Notes under the pieces: generated by a model
What the model was told of the DNA's origin: nothing
What the model saw: the letters and a program-made list of their open reading frames with translations, nothing else
Databases searched by the model: none
Origin: an uncultured Roseiflexaceae bacterium
GTDB taxonomy: Bacteria; Chloroflexota; Chloroflexia; Chloroflexales; Roseiflexaceae
NCBI GenBank assembly: GCA_937974195.1
Contig: CALJIC010000169.1
Location: 1 to 64,000 of the forward strand
DNA length: 64,000 nt
Direction: 5' to 3'
Shown here: piece by piece, positions 18,409 to 30,239 of the stretch
Layout of the letters: every line of letters starts with the position of its first letter
Position numbering within the stretch: the stretch's first letter is position 1
Position numbers and translations under genes: made by a program

Positions 18409-18564
18409 AGTGCAACCTTCCCTCCTGGCCTCCCGGCCGGGGCGGCCGTATGCCGGTGGCATACGAAGGGTGCGATATACGGACGGTACGAGTGAGTTCG
18501 GTGAGTACGAGGAGCGCCCGGCGCCACGCGACCACCCCGCGCGAGCCGGCAAGGAGGACCCCCC

Positions 18565-19266
18565 ATGGCAGCTGCACGCAAGAACACCACCGAGGATCGC
18601 ACGAGCGAGCGCGTCGTTTCGCGCACCTACCGCGCCGCGATCCGCATCGGCGAGGACTTCATCACCCTCGAGGAGACGGTCACGCTGCCGATCGACGCGT
18701 CGGACGAGGAGGTGACGCAGGCGGTCGATCTCGGCTGGCGCATCTACCAGGCGCAGCGGGCGGCCATCGAGGGCCAGATCGCCAGCGTGCGCGAGAGCGC
18801 CGGCGCGCCGCAGCCGATCACCGTGCGCGACCCGGAGGCGCCCGCGAGCGATAAGCAGCGCAACTACATCGCCGCGCTCCAGGAGGACCTGTCCTGGTCG
18901 AGCGAGCAGCTGGCGGCCTACGCCCGCGAGCAGAACGTGGACCTGGTGACGATGACCAAGGGCCAGGCGAGCACGTTCATCGACGGTCTGAAGAAGCTGG
19001 CCGAGGAGCGCACCAGCTACAACGGCCAGCCGGCGCGCCAGGAGCAGCCGCAGCGCCAGGCCGATGGCGCCCCGGTGAACGACAAGCAGCTCTACGCGCT
19101 CGAGCGCCTCGCCCAGCAGCACGGGCTCGATCTCGACGCCGAGGTGCAGCGGCGCTACGGCGCCCTCCCGCACGACCTGACCGCCGCGCAGGCGTCGGCG
19201 CTGCTCCGCGAGTGGCAGCAGCGGCCGGCCCCCGGCCGCCGCCCGGTGAGCGAGTCCGCCCTGTAA
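18565..19266 (+). CDS. Conserved protein with duplicated small helical module, SSB neighbour
   Basis: 233 residues, charged and soluble. The N-terminal 80 residues form a predicted alpha/beta unit (RTYRAAIRIGEDFITLEETV, then a helix). After that come two copies of a module starting [AV].DKQ and ending with a T.[AG]QAS helix. Copy 1 is about residues 93-150 (ASDKQRNYIAAL ... TKGQASTFIDGLKKL). Copy 2 is about 173-222 (VNDKQLYALERL ... TAAQASALLREW). Similar modules occur at the C-termini of some single-strand-annealing and phage recombination proteins. With ssb next downstream and uvrA upstream, a role in ssDNA handling is inferred. It has its own promoter and terminator. Confidence 0.75.
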   Translation: MAAARKNTTEDRTSERVVSRTYRAAIRIGEDFITLEETVTLPIDASDEEVTQAVDLGWRIYQAQRAAIEGQIASVRESAGAPQPITVRDPEAPASDKQRNYIAALQEDLSWSSEQLAAYAREQNVDLVTMTKGQASTFIDGLKKLAEERTSYNGQPARQEQPQRQADGAPVNDKQLYALERLAQQHGLDLDAEVQRRYGALPHDLTAAQASALLREWQQRPAPGRRPVSESAL

Positions 19267-19301
19267 CAACGCCGCGGCGGAACATCACCACCCTGATCTG
19301 A

Positions 19302-19333
19302 AAGGGCATCCGCAGATGTGCGGATGCCCTTCT
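19302..19333 (+). terminator. Rho-independent terminator
   Basis: A perfect 13-bp stem (19302-19314 with 19319-19331) and a gatg loop, followed by a short T-rich tail. It lies 35 bases after the SSB-neighbour gene. Confidence 0.75.
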
Positions 19334-19569
19334 GTATGCCCGGCGCCCCCTGCCGGGCGGCCACCCCACAACAGGACCAGCGCACCGCGCCCCGCCGAAT
19401 CTGTCGCATAACCCGTGAGGAGCCGGCTCGGTTCAGAAAGTGACGCCGGCACGAGCGCCGGCGCGTACAAGCCGCCTACTGAACGAGATAGCAGGCGCCC
19501 AGTGACCTGCGTGCAGCCTCCGAAGGTGTCTCAGCATGTCAGCTAGGCAACAGCAAAAGGAGACCAGGC

Positions 19570-19977
19570 ATGCGGCAGATCAAGGGGACGGTGAATCGAG
19601 TCGAGCTCATCGGCTGGACGGGGGACGCGCCGGAGCAGCGCCTGCTGGCGTCCGGCACGGTCGTGGCGAGCTTCAGCGTTGCCACGCGGCGCATCGGCCC
19701 GAAGAACGAGGCCGGCGAGTGGACCTACGAGACCGACTGGACCAACGTCGAGGCCTGGGAGCGCGTGGCGGCGCAGTGCGTCCGCTACCTCCACAAGGGC
19801 AGCCGGGTCCGCATCATCGGCACGCTGCAGACGCGCTCCTGGGAGGACAAGGAGACCGGCCAGCGGCGCTACAAGACTGTGGTGCGCGCCGAGGAGGTGC
19901 TGTTCCTGGACGCGAAGCAGGAGGGCAACGGCGAGGTGATGGTCGCCGCCGAGGCCACCGAGGACGTGCCCTTCTAG
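19570..19977 (+). CDS. ssb: Single-stranded DNA-binding protein
   Basis: 135 residues. An OB-fold SSB core covers residues 1 to about 115 (INRVELIGW-type start, FSVATRR, TDWTNVEAWERVA, GTLQTRSWEDKETGQRRYKTVVRAEEV). The C-terminus is the acidic tip EDVPF, the usual docking peptide for repair and replication partners. The linker is very short compared with E. coli SSB. AAAGGAG precedes the ATG. Terminators lie on both sides, so it is probably monocistronic. Confidence 0.9.
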   Translation: MRQIKGTVNRVELIGWTGDAPEQRLLASGTVVASFSVATRRIGPKNEAGEWTYETDWTNVEAWERVAAQCVRYLHKGSRVRIIGTLQTRSWEDKETGQRRYKTVVRAEEVLFLDAKQEGNGEVMVAAEATEDVPF

Positions 19978-20006
19978 GCGCTGCTCGACGTTATCCGGCA
20001 ATCGCT

Positions 20007-20058
20007 CTCCCGCCACCTCTGCGTAGCTCCCACCGTAGAGGTGGCGGGAGCGTCTTTC
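20007..20058 (+). terminator. Terminator hairpin after ssb
   Basis: A perfect 14-bp stem, 20007-20020 with 20037-20050, and a 16-base loop, followed by cgtctttct. The rest of the 309-base gap to 20287 shows only a -10-like TATACT near 20225 for the next gene. Confidence 0.7.
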
Positions 20059-20286
20059 TGCCAGGGCTTGGACCCTGCAGGGCTCGCTCCGGCCTCATCC
20101 GGCACCCCTGGAGTGAACGTGAGGAGGGCTGCCTGCCCGGAATCCCCCGTTTCCGCCACAGAGTCGTGGCAAGATGAAAAAACTGTCATCTTCTTCAATA
20201 TCACAGCAGCGCCAGAGGCGTTATATACTATGCGAAAGCCTTTCGGCGTCATCGTCTACCGTCACAACACCAAGAAAGGCACCCCA

Positions 20287-20775
20287 ATGCAGTACTGGCG
20301 TATCTTCCTCCGAGGGCTGCGCAGCTTACCCGGCGTCCTCCTCGCTGGGCTAATCCTGTGCGGGTTGTTCACTCCCACCGCCGAGGCGGCTGTCAAGGGC
20401 TGCCGCACCGATCCGATCGTTATTCTCTCGGACGGCACGATCCTGGATATCCAGGCAGCGATCGACACATCCGTCTCGAACGTGCGCGAGATCCACTACA
20501 TCGTCCACGGCCCGCCCGGCGTCAAGCTCGTGGCGGCGATCAGCACACCGACGCTCGGGTTCCGGGGCAAGGAAACCTTCACCTACTACGCCGACGCGCA
20601 GCCGTACCAGTACGTGACGGACGTCGTGGTCCACACGACTGGCGAGCGGGTCAGCGTCACATCGTACACCACATTCCTCAAGGTGACGCTCCTCCGCGGA
20701 CCACTGCTATCGCTTCAGTACAAGCCGGTCCACGGCTACAGCGGAGAGACTCTGCGCACTGTGCTCACCCGGTAG
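20287..20775 (+). CDS. Small secreted protein of unknown function
   Basis: 162 residues. The ATG at 20287 begins a classical signal peptide (basic start, hydrophobic core about 16-30, cleavage after TAEA near residue 37). The mature part is about 125 residues, beta-rich, with one Cys, and resembles no family I recognise. It is followed after 12 bases by the membrane HD-GYP gene, so co-expression is likely. Longer in-frame starts exist but lack a signal peptide at the start. Confidence 0.65.
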   Translation: MQYWRIFLRGLRSLPGVLLAGLILCGLFTPTAEAAVKGCRTDPIVILSDGTILDIQAAIDTSVSNVREIHYIVHGPPGVKLVAAISTPTLGFRGKETFTYYADAQPYQYVTDVVVHTTGERVSVTSYTTFLKVTLLRGPLLSLQYKPVHGYSGETLRTVLTR

Positions 20776-20787
20776 GGACTAGCTGCA

Positions 20788-22137
20788 ATGATGGCCCTTT
20801 TTCAGCGGCTGGCTCCGCAACCCCTGACAGCCGTGGTGGTTGGCGCGCTCGCTCTGGGCGCGCTCGCGGTTGCCGTGGCCGAAGGGCCTGGGCTCACCCT
20901 CGACGCCGCCGGCCTGCAGCACTATCTGCTCGCCGTCTTTCTCACCGCCGCCGTGGTGGCTGCGGGCCTCAGCCCGATCCACATCCGGCACAACATCAAG
21001 GTCATCCTGACCACCGTTCCGCTCTACGCCGCGACGATGCTTCTGCCGCCCCTGGTGGCCGGCCTCACCGCCGGGGGCGGCGTACTGCTGATCGAGCTCC
21101 TGACACGAACGCAGCGCGGGAATACCCCCAGCGACATCGCGACCGCCGCAGGGCGCTGGCTGCTGATCGCCGTGCTGAGCGCCTGGGCGGTACGCGACGC
21201 CAGCGAGGCCGGCCTGCCGATGCCCGTGATGCTGATCGGCATCGCGGCGCTCATGTTCTGCTGCGACATCGTCACCGGCGCATTCGAGATCGCGCCCATG
21301 TCGAACGAGACGCCCTGGCGCGTCATGGGCGTCCTGGTGCGCGAAGCGAGCCTGGCCGAGGGCGTGCAGTACATGATCGGCATGCTCGCCGTGCTGGCCG
21401 CCTGGCAGCATCCCTGGTCGCTGGCGCTCTGGGTTCTGCCGCTCTGCATCGTGTACCAGTCGTTCAAGTACGCCAAGGAGATGCACGACGGCACGGGCAA
21501 GCTGCTCGAGGGCCTGGCCGACGCCGTCGACCTGCGCGACCCCTACACCGGCGGCCACTCGCGCCGCGTCACCGAGCTGTCGAAGCACATCCTGCGCGAG
21601 ATGAACATCTCCGGGCCGGAGGTCGACCTCATCCTATCGGCAGCGCGGGTGCACGACATCGGGAAGATCGGGATCCCGGATCGAATCCTCAACAAGCCGA
21701 CGCAGCTCACCCCCGAAGAAAAGCGTATCATGGACTCGCACCCCCAGCGCGGCGCGGAGCTGCTCGCACGGTACCGGGACTTCTCGCGCGGCATGGAGAT
21801 CGTGCGCCACCACCACGAGCGCTGGGACGGGAAGGGCTACCCTGATGGGCTGAGCGGGGCGGAGATACCGTTTGGCGCGCGGGTGATTGCGGTGGCCGAC
21901 AGCTTCGACGCCATGACCAGCGACCGCCCGTACCGCGCCGGTATGCCGGCCAGCGAGGCGGCGCGCATCCTTCGCGAGGGGCGCGGCAGCCAGTGGGATG
22001 CAGCCGTCGTCGATGCGTTTCTCCGCTGGCTGGAGGCGGAGCAGGCGCGGGCCGCAGCCGGCCACGACACACAGCTCGACGCCTCCCAGCCGGCCGGGTC
22101 GCACGCCGTCCAGCCACAGCCGCTGCAGGCAGGATAG
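20788..22137 (+). CDS. Membrane-bound HD-GYP phosphodiesterase
   Basis: 449 residues. Residues 1 to about 215 hold roughly six hydrophobic segments forming a membrane sensor region of MASE-like type. Residues about 235-430 are an HD-GYP domain with HSRRVTELS, HDIGKIGIPD (about 289-298), HHHERWDGKGYP and DSFDAMTSDRPYR. The metal ligands and the GYP motif are intact, so cyclic-di-GMP hydrolysis is likely. The tail is Ala/Gln-rich. A second HD-GYP protein lies at 29180. Confidence 0.88.
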   Translation: MMALFQRLAPQPLTAVVVGALALGALAVAVAEGPGLTLDAAGLQHYLLAVFLTAAVVAAGLSPIHIRHNIKVILTTVPLYAATMLLPPLVAGLTAGGGVLLIELLTRTQRGNTPSDIATAAGRWLLIAVLSAWAVRDASEAGLPMPVMLIGIAALMFCCDIVTGAFEIAPMSNETPWRVMGVLVREASLAEGVQYMIGMLAVLAAWQHPWSLALWVLPLCIVYQSFKYAKEMHDGTGKLLEGLADAVDLRDPYTGGHSRRVTELSKHILREMNISGPEVDLILSAARVHDIGKIGIPDRILNKPTQLTPEEKRIMDSHPQRGAELLARYRDFSRGMEIVRHHHERWDGKGYPDGLSGAEIPFGARVIAVADSFDAMTSDRPYRAGMPASEAARILREGRGSQWDAAVVDAFLRWLEAEQARAAAGHDTQLDASQPAGSHAVQPQPLQAG

Positions 22138-22284
22138 CTCCCACCCACGTGCGCTGACGATCACTCTGCGGGAAGTGCTGCGCCACAGACCCCGCACGGT
22201 TGTCGCTTCCCGCTGCTGGGCAGCGGCGAGGCAGGTGTTCGGAGAGGCGCTGCCTCCCCGTCTGGAAATCGCGGAGAGATGACC

Positions 22285-23919
22285 ATGGCGAAGCTGACCG
22301 GCGGCGAGGCAGTCGTCAAGGCGTTGCGCGCGCACGGCGTGCACACGATCTTCGGGCTACCGGGCGTCCAGAACGACTACTTCTTCAACGCGCTGCACGA
22401 CGAGGGCGACGCGATACGGGTGATCCACACCCGCCACGAGCAGGGCGCCGCCTATATGGCGCTCGGCTACGCGCTCGCCACCGGGGAGGTCGGCGTGTTC
22501 AGCGTCGTGCCTGGGCCGGGGGTGCTCAACAGCACCGCCGCCCTGGCCACGGCCTACAGCACCAACGCCCGCGTGCTCTGCCTCACCGGCCAGATCCACT
22601 CCGCGAGCATCGGCCGCGGCTACGGGCTGCTGCACGAGATCCCCGATCAGCTCGGCGTGCTGCGCTCGCTCACCAAGTGGGCCGAGCGCATCACAAGCCC
22701 GGCCGAGGCGCCCGAGCTGGTGGCCGAGGCGTTTCGGCAGCTCTACCGCGGGCGCCCGCGCCCCGTGGCGCTCGAGGTGCCGCCGGACGTGCTCGCCGCG
22801 CAGACCGAGGTAGATCTCTCGCCGCAGGCCGGCACGCCTCGCCACCCGCCGGTGGACATGGACGCGATCGAACAGGCGGCGCGGCTCCTCGGGCAGGCGG
22901 AGCAGCCGATGATCTTCGTTGGCAGCGGCGCGCTCGATGCAGCCGACGAGGTCCGCCAGCTGGCCGAGGCGCTGCAGGCGCCGGTGGTCTCGAGCCGCAC
23001 CGGCCACGGCATCCTCAGCAGCCGCCACGAGCTCAGCCTGCGCCCGCTCGAGGCCCACATGCTCTGGCCCAAGGCCGACGTCGTGCTGGCGATCGGAACG
23101 CGGCTGCAGACGCCGCTGATGAGCTGGGGCTACGACGACGGCCTGAAGGTCATCCGCATCGACATCGACCCCACCGAGCACGAGCGGATCGCGCCACCCG
23201 CGGTCGGGATCGTGGCGCGCAGCCAGGACGCGCTGCCGCCGCTGATCGCCGCCGTCGAGCGCCACAACCGGCCCCGCCGTTCGCGCAGGGAGGAGATGGA
23301 CGCGCTGCGCGCCGCGGCCGCGGCGCGCTACGCCTACCTCGAGCCGCAGCTGTCGTTCCTGAAGGCCATCCGCAGCGAGCTGCCGGAGGACGGCTTCTTC
23401 GTCGAGGAGATGACCCAGGTGAGCTACGTCGGCCGCTTCGCCCTGCCGATCTACCACCCGCGCACCTTCGTCTCGGTCGGCTACCAGGGCACGCTCGGCT
23501 GGGGGTTCGCGACCGCGCTCGGCGTCAAGGTCGCGCACCCGGACCGCGCCGTCCTATCGGTCACCGGCGACGGCGGCTTCATGTTCACGGTGCAGGAGCT
23601 GGCGGCGGCCGTGCAGCACCGCATCGCCACCGTCACGCTGGTGTTCAACGACGGGGCCTACGGCAATGTGCGACGGACCCAGAAGGAGTCCTACGGCAAC
23701 CGGATCATCGCCAGCGAGCTGGTGAACCCGGACTTCGTGCGGCTGGCGGAGGCCTTCGGGGCGCAGGGGCTGCGCGCCCACACGCCCGAGGAGCTGCGCG
23801 CGGCGCTGCGGCGCGGCTTCGAGGAGTCGGAGGTCCCGACGGTGATCGAGGTCCCGGTCGGCGAGATGCCGAGCCCCTGGCCGGTGACGTTCCTGCCGAA
23901 AGTGCGCCCGCAGCGCTGA
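22285..23919 (+). CDS. Thiamine-diphosphate-dependent enzyme, acetolactate synthase-like
   Basis: 544 residues with the three-domain layout of the acetolactate synthase / benzoylformate decarboxylase family. The catalytic Glu is in TRHEQGAAYMA (about 51). The central Rossmann domain spans about 190-330. The ThDP/Mg motif GDGGFMFTVQELAAA starts near 428 and ends in NDGAYGN. It has no regulatory-subunit neighbour and differs from IlvB, so a catabolic 2-oxoacid decarboxylase/lyase role is possible. The ATG at 22285 was chosen since GGAGAG lies 6 bases before it; an ATG six bases upstream touches that site. Confidence 0.85.
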   Translation: MAKLTGGEAVVKALRAHGVHTIFGLPGVQNDYFFNALHDEGDAIRVIHTRHEQGAAYMALGYALATGEVGVFSVVPGPGVLNSTAALATAYSTNARVLCLTGQIHSASIGRGYGLLHEIPDQLGVLRSLTKWAERITSPAEAPELVAEAFRQLYRGRPRPVALEVPPDVLAAQTEVDLSPQAGTPRHPPVDMDAIEQAARLLGQAEQPMIFVGSGALDAADEVRQLAEALQAPVVSSRTGHGILSSRHELSLRPLEAHMLWPKADVVLAIGTRLQTPLMSWGYDDGLKVIRIDIDPTEHERIAPPAVGIVARSQDALPPLIAAVERHNRPRRSRREEMDALRAAAAARYAYLEPQLSFLKAIRSELPEDGFFVEEMTQVSYVGRFALPIYHPRTFVSVGYQGTLGWGFATALGVKVAHPDRAVLSVTGDGGFMFTVQELAAAVQHRIATVTLVFNDGAYGNVRRTQKESYGNRIIASELVNPDFVRLAEAFGAQGLRAHTPEELRAALRRGFEESEVPTVIEVPVGEMPSPWPVTFLPKVRPQR

Positions 23920-23944
23920 GGGGCTCCGCACGACGGAGCGCCCC
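23920..23944. terminator. Bidirectional terminator hairpin
   Basis: ggggctccg (23920-23928) pairs with cggagcgcccc (23934-23944), leaving a 2-base bulge. It lies between the convergent stops of the ThDP enzyme and the channel gene. Confidence 0.5.
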
Positions 23945-23953
23945 TTCGGCGCC

Positions 23954-24775
23954 CTAGAGCTGCGTGCCGCAGTACTTACAGAAGCGCGCGTCGGCGTCGT
24001 GACCCTCCGCGCCGCAGTTGGAGCACACCTGTGTGGACACAGGCGCCGACGCGCGGGAGAGCTCGATCGTGACGATGCCAGTCGGCACGGCGATGATCCC
24101 GTAGCCCAGCAGCATCACCACCACCGCCAGCATCTGCCCGAGCGGCGTCTGCGGCGCCACATCGCCGTAGCCGACGGTAGTCATCGTCACGACGGCCCAG
24201 TAGATGCTGAGCGGGATGCTGGTGAAGCCGTGCGTCTCGCCCTCGATGACGTACATCAGCGCGCCGATCACCACCACCAGCGTCAGCACCGTGAACAGGA
24301 AGACCAGGATCTTGCGCCGGCTGGCCCACAGCGCCCGGCGCAGGGTCGCGCTCTCGGCCAGATACTCGGCCAGCTTGAGAATGCGGAACATGCGCAGCAG
24401 GCGCAGCACGCGCACGACGAGCAGGTACTGGGTGCCGGGCAGCACCAGGCTCAGGTAGGTCGGCACGAGGGCGATCAGATCGATGATGCCGTAGAAGCTG
24501 CGCGCGTAGACGATCGGCCGCCGGACGGCGATCAGCCGCAGCACATACTCGACGCTGAAGAGCAGCGTGAAGCCCCACTCGATCACCAGCAGCATCTCGC
24601 CGTAGCGCGCGTGGACCTCGTGCATGCTATCCAGCATGACGACGCCGACGCTGGCGATGATGCTCAGCAGCAGGACGATGTCGAAGGCCTTGCCGGCCGG
24701 CGTATCGGCCTCGAAGATGATCGTGTGCAGCCGCTGCCGCCAGGCCGGCAGCGGCGGGATGCTCGTGTTGTACAT
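23954..24775 (-). CDS. Voltage-gated potassium-channel-like protein with C-terminal zinc ribbon
   Basis: 273 residues. Six membrane segments include an Arg-rich S4 (VVRVLRLLRMFRILKLA) and the selectivity filter TVGYGD near residue 198, as in tetrameric Kv/KvAP-type channels. The C-terminus is a double-CxxC zinc ribbon (CSNCG ... CKYCG, about 251-270), where many bacterial channels have a RCK or coiled-coil domain. K+ flux across the membrane is the expected function. The ATG at 24775 was chosen because the earlier in-frame extension overlaps the divergent tyrS promoter. Confidence 0.88.
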   Translation of the reverse strand: MYNTSIPPLPAWRQRLHTIIFEADTPAGKAFDIVLLLSIIASVGVVMLDSMHEVHARYGEMLLVIEWGFTLLFSVEYVLRLIAVRRPIVYARSFYGIIDLIALVPTYLSLVLPGTQYLLVVRVLRLLRMFRILKLAEYLAESATLRRALWASRRKILVFLFTVLTLVVVIGALMYVIEGETHGFTSIPLSIYWAVVTMTTVGYGDVAPQTPLGQMLAVVVMLLGYGIIAVPTGIVTIELSRASAPVSTQVCSNCGAEGHDADARFCKYCGTQL

Positions 24776-24821
24776 GCGGCTATGGTAGCATGAACCCCTA
24801 CGCGCGGGAAGAAGCGCCGCA

Positions 24822-24850
24822 TTGACGCCCGCCGCGAATGCTGCTATTCT
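24822..24850 (+). promoter_or_regulatory. tyrS promoter TTGACG-N17-TATTCT
   Basis: TTGACG at 24822-24827 and TATTCT at 24845-24850 with 17-base spacing, about 38 bases before the tyrS ATG. No T-box leader fits in so short a distance. Confidence 0.6.
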
Positions 24851-24887
24851 GCTCGGCTGCGGAACAGCGAGTGAAGAGCACAGCGAT

Positions 24888-26162
24888 ATGGCGACAATCA
24901 TCGACGACCTGCGGTGGCGCGGCCTGCTCTACGACTGCAGCGAGGGGGCCGAGGAGCTGCTCAGACGCGAGCGGGTGACACTGTACAACGGCTTCGACCC
25001 GACCGCCGACAGCCTGCACGTCGGCCACCTGGTGCCGCTGATCGGCCTGGCGCGCTTCCAGCGCTACGGGCACACGCCGATCGCGGTCGCCGGCGGCGGC
25101 ACCGGCCTGATCGGCGACCCGAGCGGCAAGACGAGCGAGCGCCAGCTGCTCAGCAAGGCCCAGGTCGAGGCTAACGTCGAGGCGATCAAAGTCCAGATGG
25201 CGCAGTTCCTGGACTTCGATGCCAAAGAGAACCCCGCCCGAGTGGTCAACAACGCCGACTGGCTGGTGCCGCTCACGCTCATGGACTTCCTGCGCGACGT
25301 CGGCAAGCACCTGACAGTCAACTACATGATGGCCAAGGACTCGGTCAAGGCGCGCCTGGCGAGCGAGACCGGCATTTCGTTCACCGAGTTCAGCTACATG
25401 CTCCTGCAGGCCTACGACTTCGCCCACCTCTTCGAGCACCACGGCTGCAAGCTGCAGACGGGCGGCAGTGACCAGTGGGGCAACATCACCGCCGGCGTGG
25501 AGTTCATCCGCCGCAGCCTGGGCCAGAAGGCCTACGGGCTGGTCTACCCGCTGATCACCAAGGCCGACGGCACGAAGTTCGGCAAGAGCGAGGCCGGCAA
25601 TGTGTGGCTGGACCCCAAGCGCACGTCGCCGTATCGCTTCTACCAGTTCTGGTACAACACGGACGACGCCGATGTGGTGCGCTACCTCAAGTTCTTCACC
25701 TGGCTCAGCCAGGAGGAGATCGCCGAGCTCGAGCAGGCGCTCGCCGAGCGCCCGGAGCAGCGCGCCGCCCAGCAGCGGCTGGCGCGCGAGATGACGCGCA
25801 CGGTCCACGGCGAGACGGCCCTGTCGCGCGCCGAGCAGGCGTCGCGGGCGCTGTTCGGCGGCTCGCTCGCCGGCCTGAGCGCCGCGGATATCAGCGATAT
25901 GTTCGAGGACGTCCCGGCCAGCAGCCTGCCGCGCCAGGAGTTCGAGGGCGAGGGGCTGTCGATCATCGACCTGCTGGTGCGCACCGGCCTCGCGACCTCT
26001 CGGGGCGACGCGCGGCGCACCGTGGAGGGCGGCGGCGCGTATGTCAACAACTCGCAGGTCGGCGACCCGACCCGCCGCATCGGGCTGGGCGAGAGCATCG
26101 AAGGCCAGTTCATCGTGCTGCGCAAGGGGCGCCGCACCTACCACCTGGTTCGCCTCCTGTAG
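24888..26162 (+). CDS. tyrS: Tyrosyl-tRNA synthetase
   Basis: 424 residues, the usual TyrRS length. The class I signature is HVGHLVP (HIGH-like), and KFGKSEAGN stands in for KMSKS. The tyrosine pocket segments YNGFDPTADSLH and GGSDQWGNI are present. A C-terminal S4 RNA-binding domain (about 355-424) completes it. It charges tRNA-Tyr in the cytoplasm. The ATG at 24888 fits the family start; an upstream frame extension covers the promoter. Confidence 0.96.
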   Translation: MATIIDDLRWRGLLYDCSEGAEELLRRERVTLYNGFDPTADSLHVGHLVPLIGLARFQRYGHTPIAVAGGGTGLIGDPSGKTSERQLLSKAQVEANVEAIKVQMAQFLDFDAKENPARVVNNADWLVPLTLMDFLRDVGKHLTVNYMMAKDSVKARLASETGISFTEFSYMLLQAYDFAHLFEHHGCKLQTGGSDQWGNITAGVEFIRRSLGQKAYGLVYPLITKADGTKFGKSEAGNVWLDPKRTSPYRFYQFWYNTDDADVVRYLKFFTWLSQEEIAELEQALAERPEQRAAQQRLAREMTRTVHGETALSRAEQASRALFGGSLAGLSAADISDMFEDVPASSLPRQEFEGEGLSIIDLLVRTGLATSRGDARRTVEGGGAYVNNSQVGDPTRRIGLGESIEGQFIVLRKGRRTYHLVRLL

Positions 26163-26167
26163 CGAAC

Positions 26168-26205
26168 AGGACTTACGCGGGCGACTTACAGGACGACCGC
26201 GTAAG
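26168..26205. repeat. Short inverted repeat with aggacttacgcgg end
   Basis: cttacgcgg (26172-26180) and ccgcgtaag (26197-26205) are inverted. The aggacttacgcgg core recurs at 32953-33047 and in altered form at 44777-44790. It resembles the ends of a small non-autonomous element. Confidence 0.5.
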
Positions 26206-26230
26206 CGCTTCGGGGATGCAGGACGGATGC

Positions 26231-26272
26231 GTTGCGAGCCGGCGGCAGCTTCCGCGCCGGCTCGCAACGATT
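26231..26272 (+). terminator. Terminator hairpin after tyrS
   Basis: A perfect 13-bp stem, 26231-26243 with 26256-26268, and a 12-base loop, followed by gatttgt. The rest of the 306-base gap before 26469 has no recognisable gene. Confidence 0.65.
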
Positions 26273-26468
26273 TGTCACGCCGATTGCTACCGTTGCGCTC
26301 ATCGTTCTGGCGCCGCCGCCGCATATAATCTGGCAGAACCGATGGGCCAACTCAGCGGCTGGTGGGCCCGTCTCCACGCGAAGGCGTGGGGCAGGGCGTA
26401 TAAGCGCACACGCCGCCCGCCATCTGCAGGCCCTATCTTCCGCCGCCTACGGCTTCACGGAGCCAGAC

Positions 26469-29179
<2,711 letters not shown>

Positions 29180-29183
<4 letters not shown>

Positions 29184-30178
29184 CCGAAGCTCCGCGCAGC
29201 ACCATCCTGATCGTCGACGACCTGCAGGACACGCACGAGATCCTCGAGGATATCCTCCACTCCCCGCACTACCGGCTGATACACGCCATGGGCGGCCCCG
29301 AGGCGCTGGCGTACGCCGTCGAGCACACGCCGGACCTCGTGCTGCTGGACGTGATGATGCCGGGCATGGACGGCTTCGAGGTCTGCCGGCGGCTGCGCGC
29401 CGACCCGCGCACGGCCGAGATGCCGGTGATCATGATCACGGCGCTGGACGACCGCGAGGCCCGGCTGCGCGGCTTCGAGGCCGGGGCGGACGACTTCGTG
29501 TCCAAGCCGGTGGACCGCACCGAGCTGCGGGCGCGCGTGCGCACGATCACCCGGCTCAACCGCTACCGCGCGCTGATGGAGGAGCGGCGGCGCTCGATCG
29601 AGCAGGCGCAGCGCACGGCGCAGGAGGTGGCCCGCGCCTACGACCTCACGCTGGCCGGCTGGGCGCGCGCGCTGGACCTGCGGGACAAAGAGACCGAGGG
29701 GCACAGCCGGCGCGTCACCGAGCTGACGGTGCGCCTCGCGCGGGCGCTCAGGATGCCGGAGGACCAGATCGACCACGCGCGGCGCGGCGCCCTGCTGCAC
29801 GATATCGGCAAGCTCGGCATCCCGGACCGCATTCTGCTCAAGCCCGGCCCGCTCACCGAGGACGAGTGGAAGATCATGCGCATGCACCCGGTGTACGCCT
29901 ACGAGTGGCTGGCGCCGATCGAGTACCTGCGGCCGGCGCTCGACATCCCGCACTACCACCACGAGCGCTGGGATGGCACCGGGTACCCGAGCGGCCTGGC
30001 GGGCGAAGCCATCCCGCTGGCGGCGCGCATCTTCGCCGTCGTGGACGTGTGGGACGCGATGACGAACGACCGCCCCTACCGCGCGGCGCTCCCCCCCGCG
30101 GTGGTGCGCGAGCACATCCGCTCGCAGGCCGGCAAGCACTTCGACCCGCGGATCGTCGCCGTTTTCCTCGACCTGTAG
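29180..30178 (+). CDS. Response regulator with HD-GYP output domain
   Basis: 332 residues. A receiver domain (about 8-122) has phospho-Asp in LLDVMMPGMDG (about 55). A helical linker and an HD-GYP domain (about 160-330) follow, with GHSRRVTEL, HDIGKLGIPD (about 207) and YHHERWDGTGYP. It probably hydrolyses cyclic-di-GMP when phosphorylated by the hybrid kinase just upstream. The GTG start lies inside the upstream stop (GTGA, 4-base overlap), a sign of translational coupling. Confidence 0.92.
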
Positions 30179-30239
30179 CGGCGGGCGATTCGAACAAATG
30201 CGGTAGAATGCCGCAGTCCCTTTGATGAGGAAGCGTGGC

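Noticed and set aside
15326..18715. A 1129-codon plus-strand frame antisense to uvrA
   Set aside because: Composition is rich in Arg, His, Asp and Val with no family pattern, as expected for the antisense of high-GC coding DNA; uvrA is certain.
24822..24887. A longer TyrS starting at a TTG at 24822
   Set aside because: That codon is part of a TTGACG-N17-TATTCT promoter and the conserved TyrS start fits the ATG at 24888.
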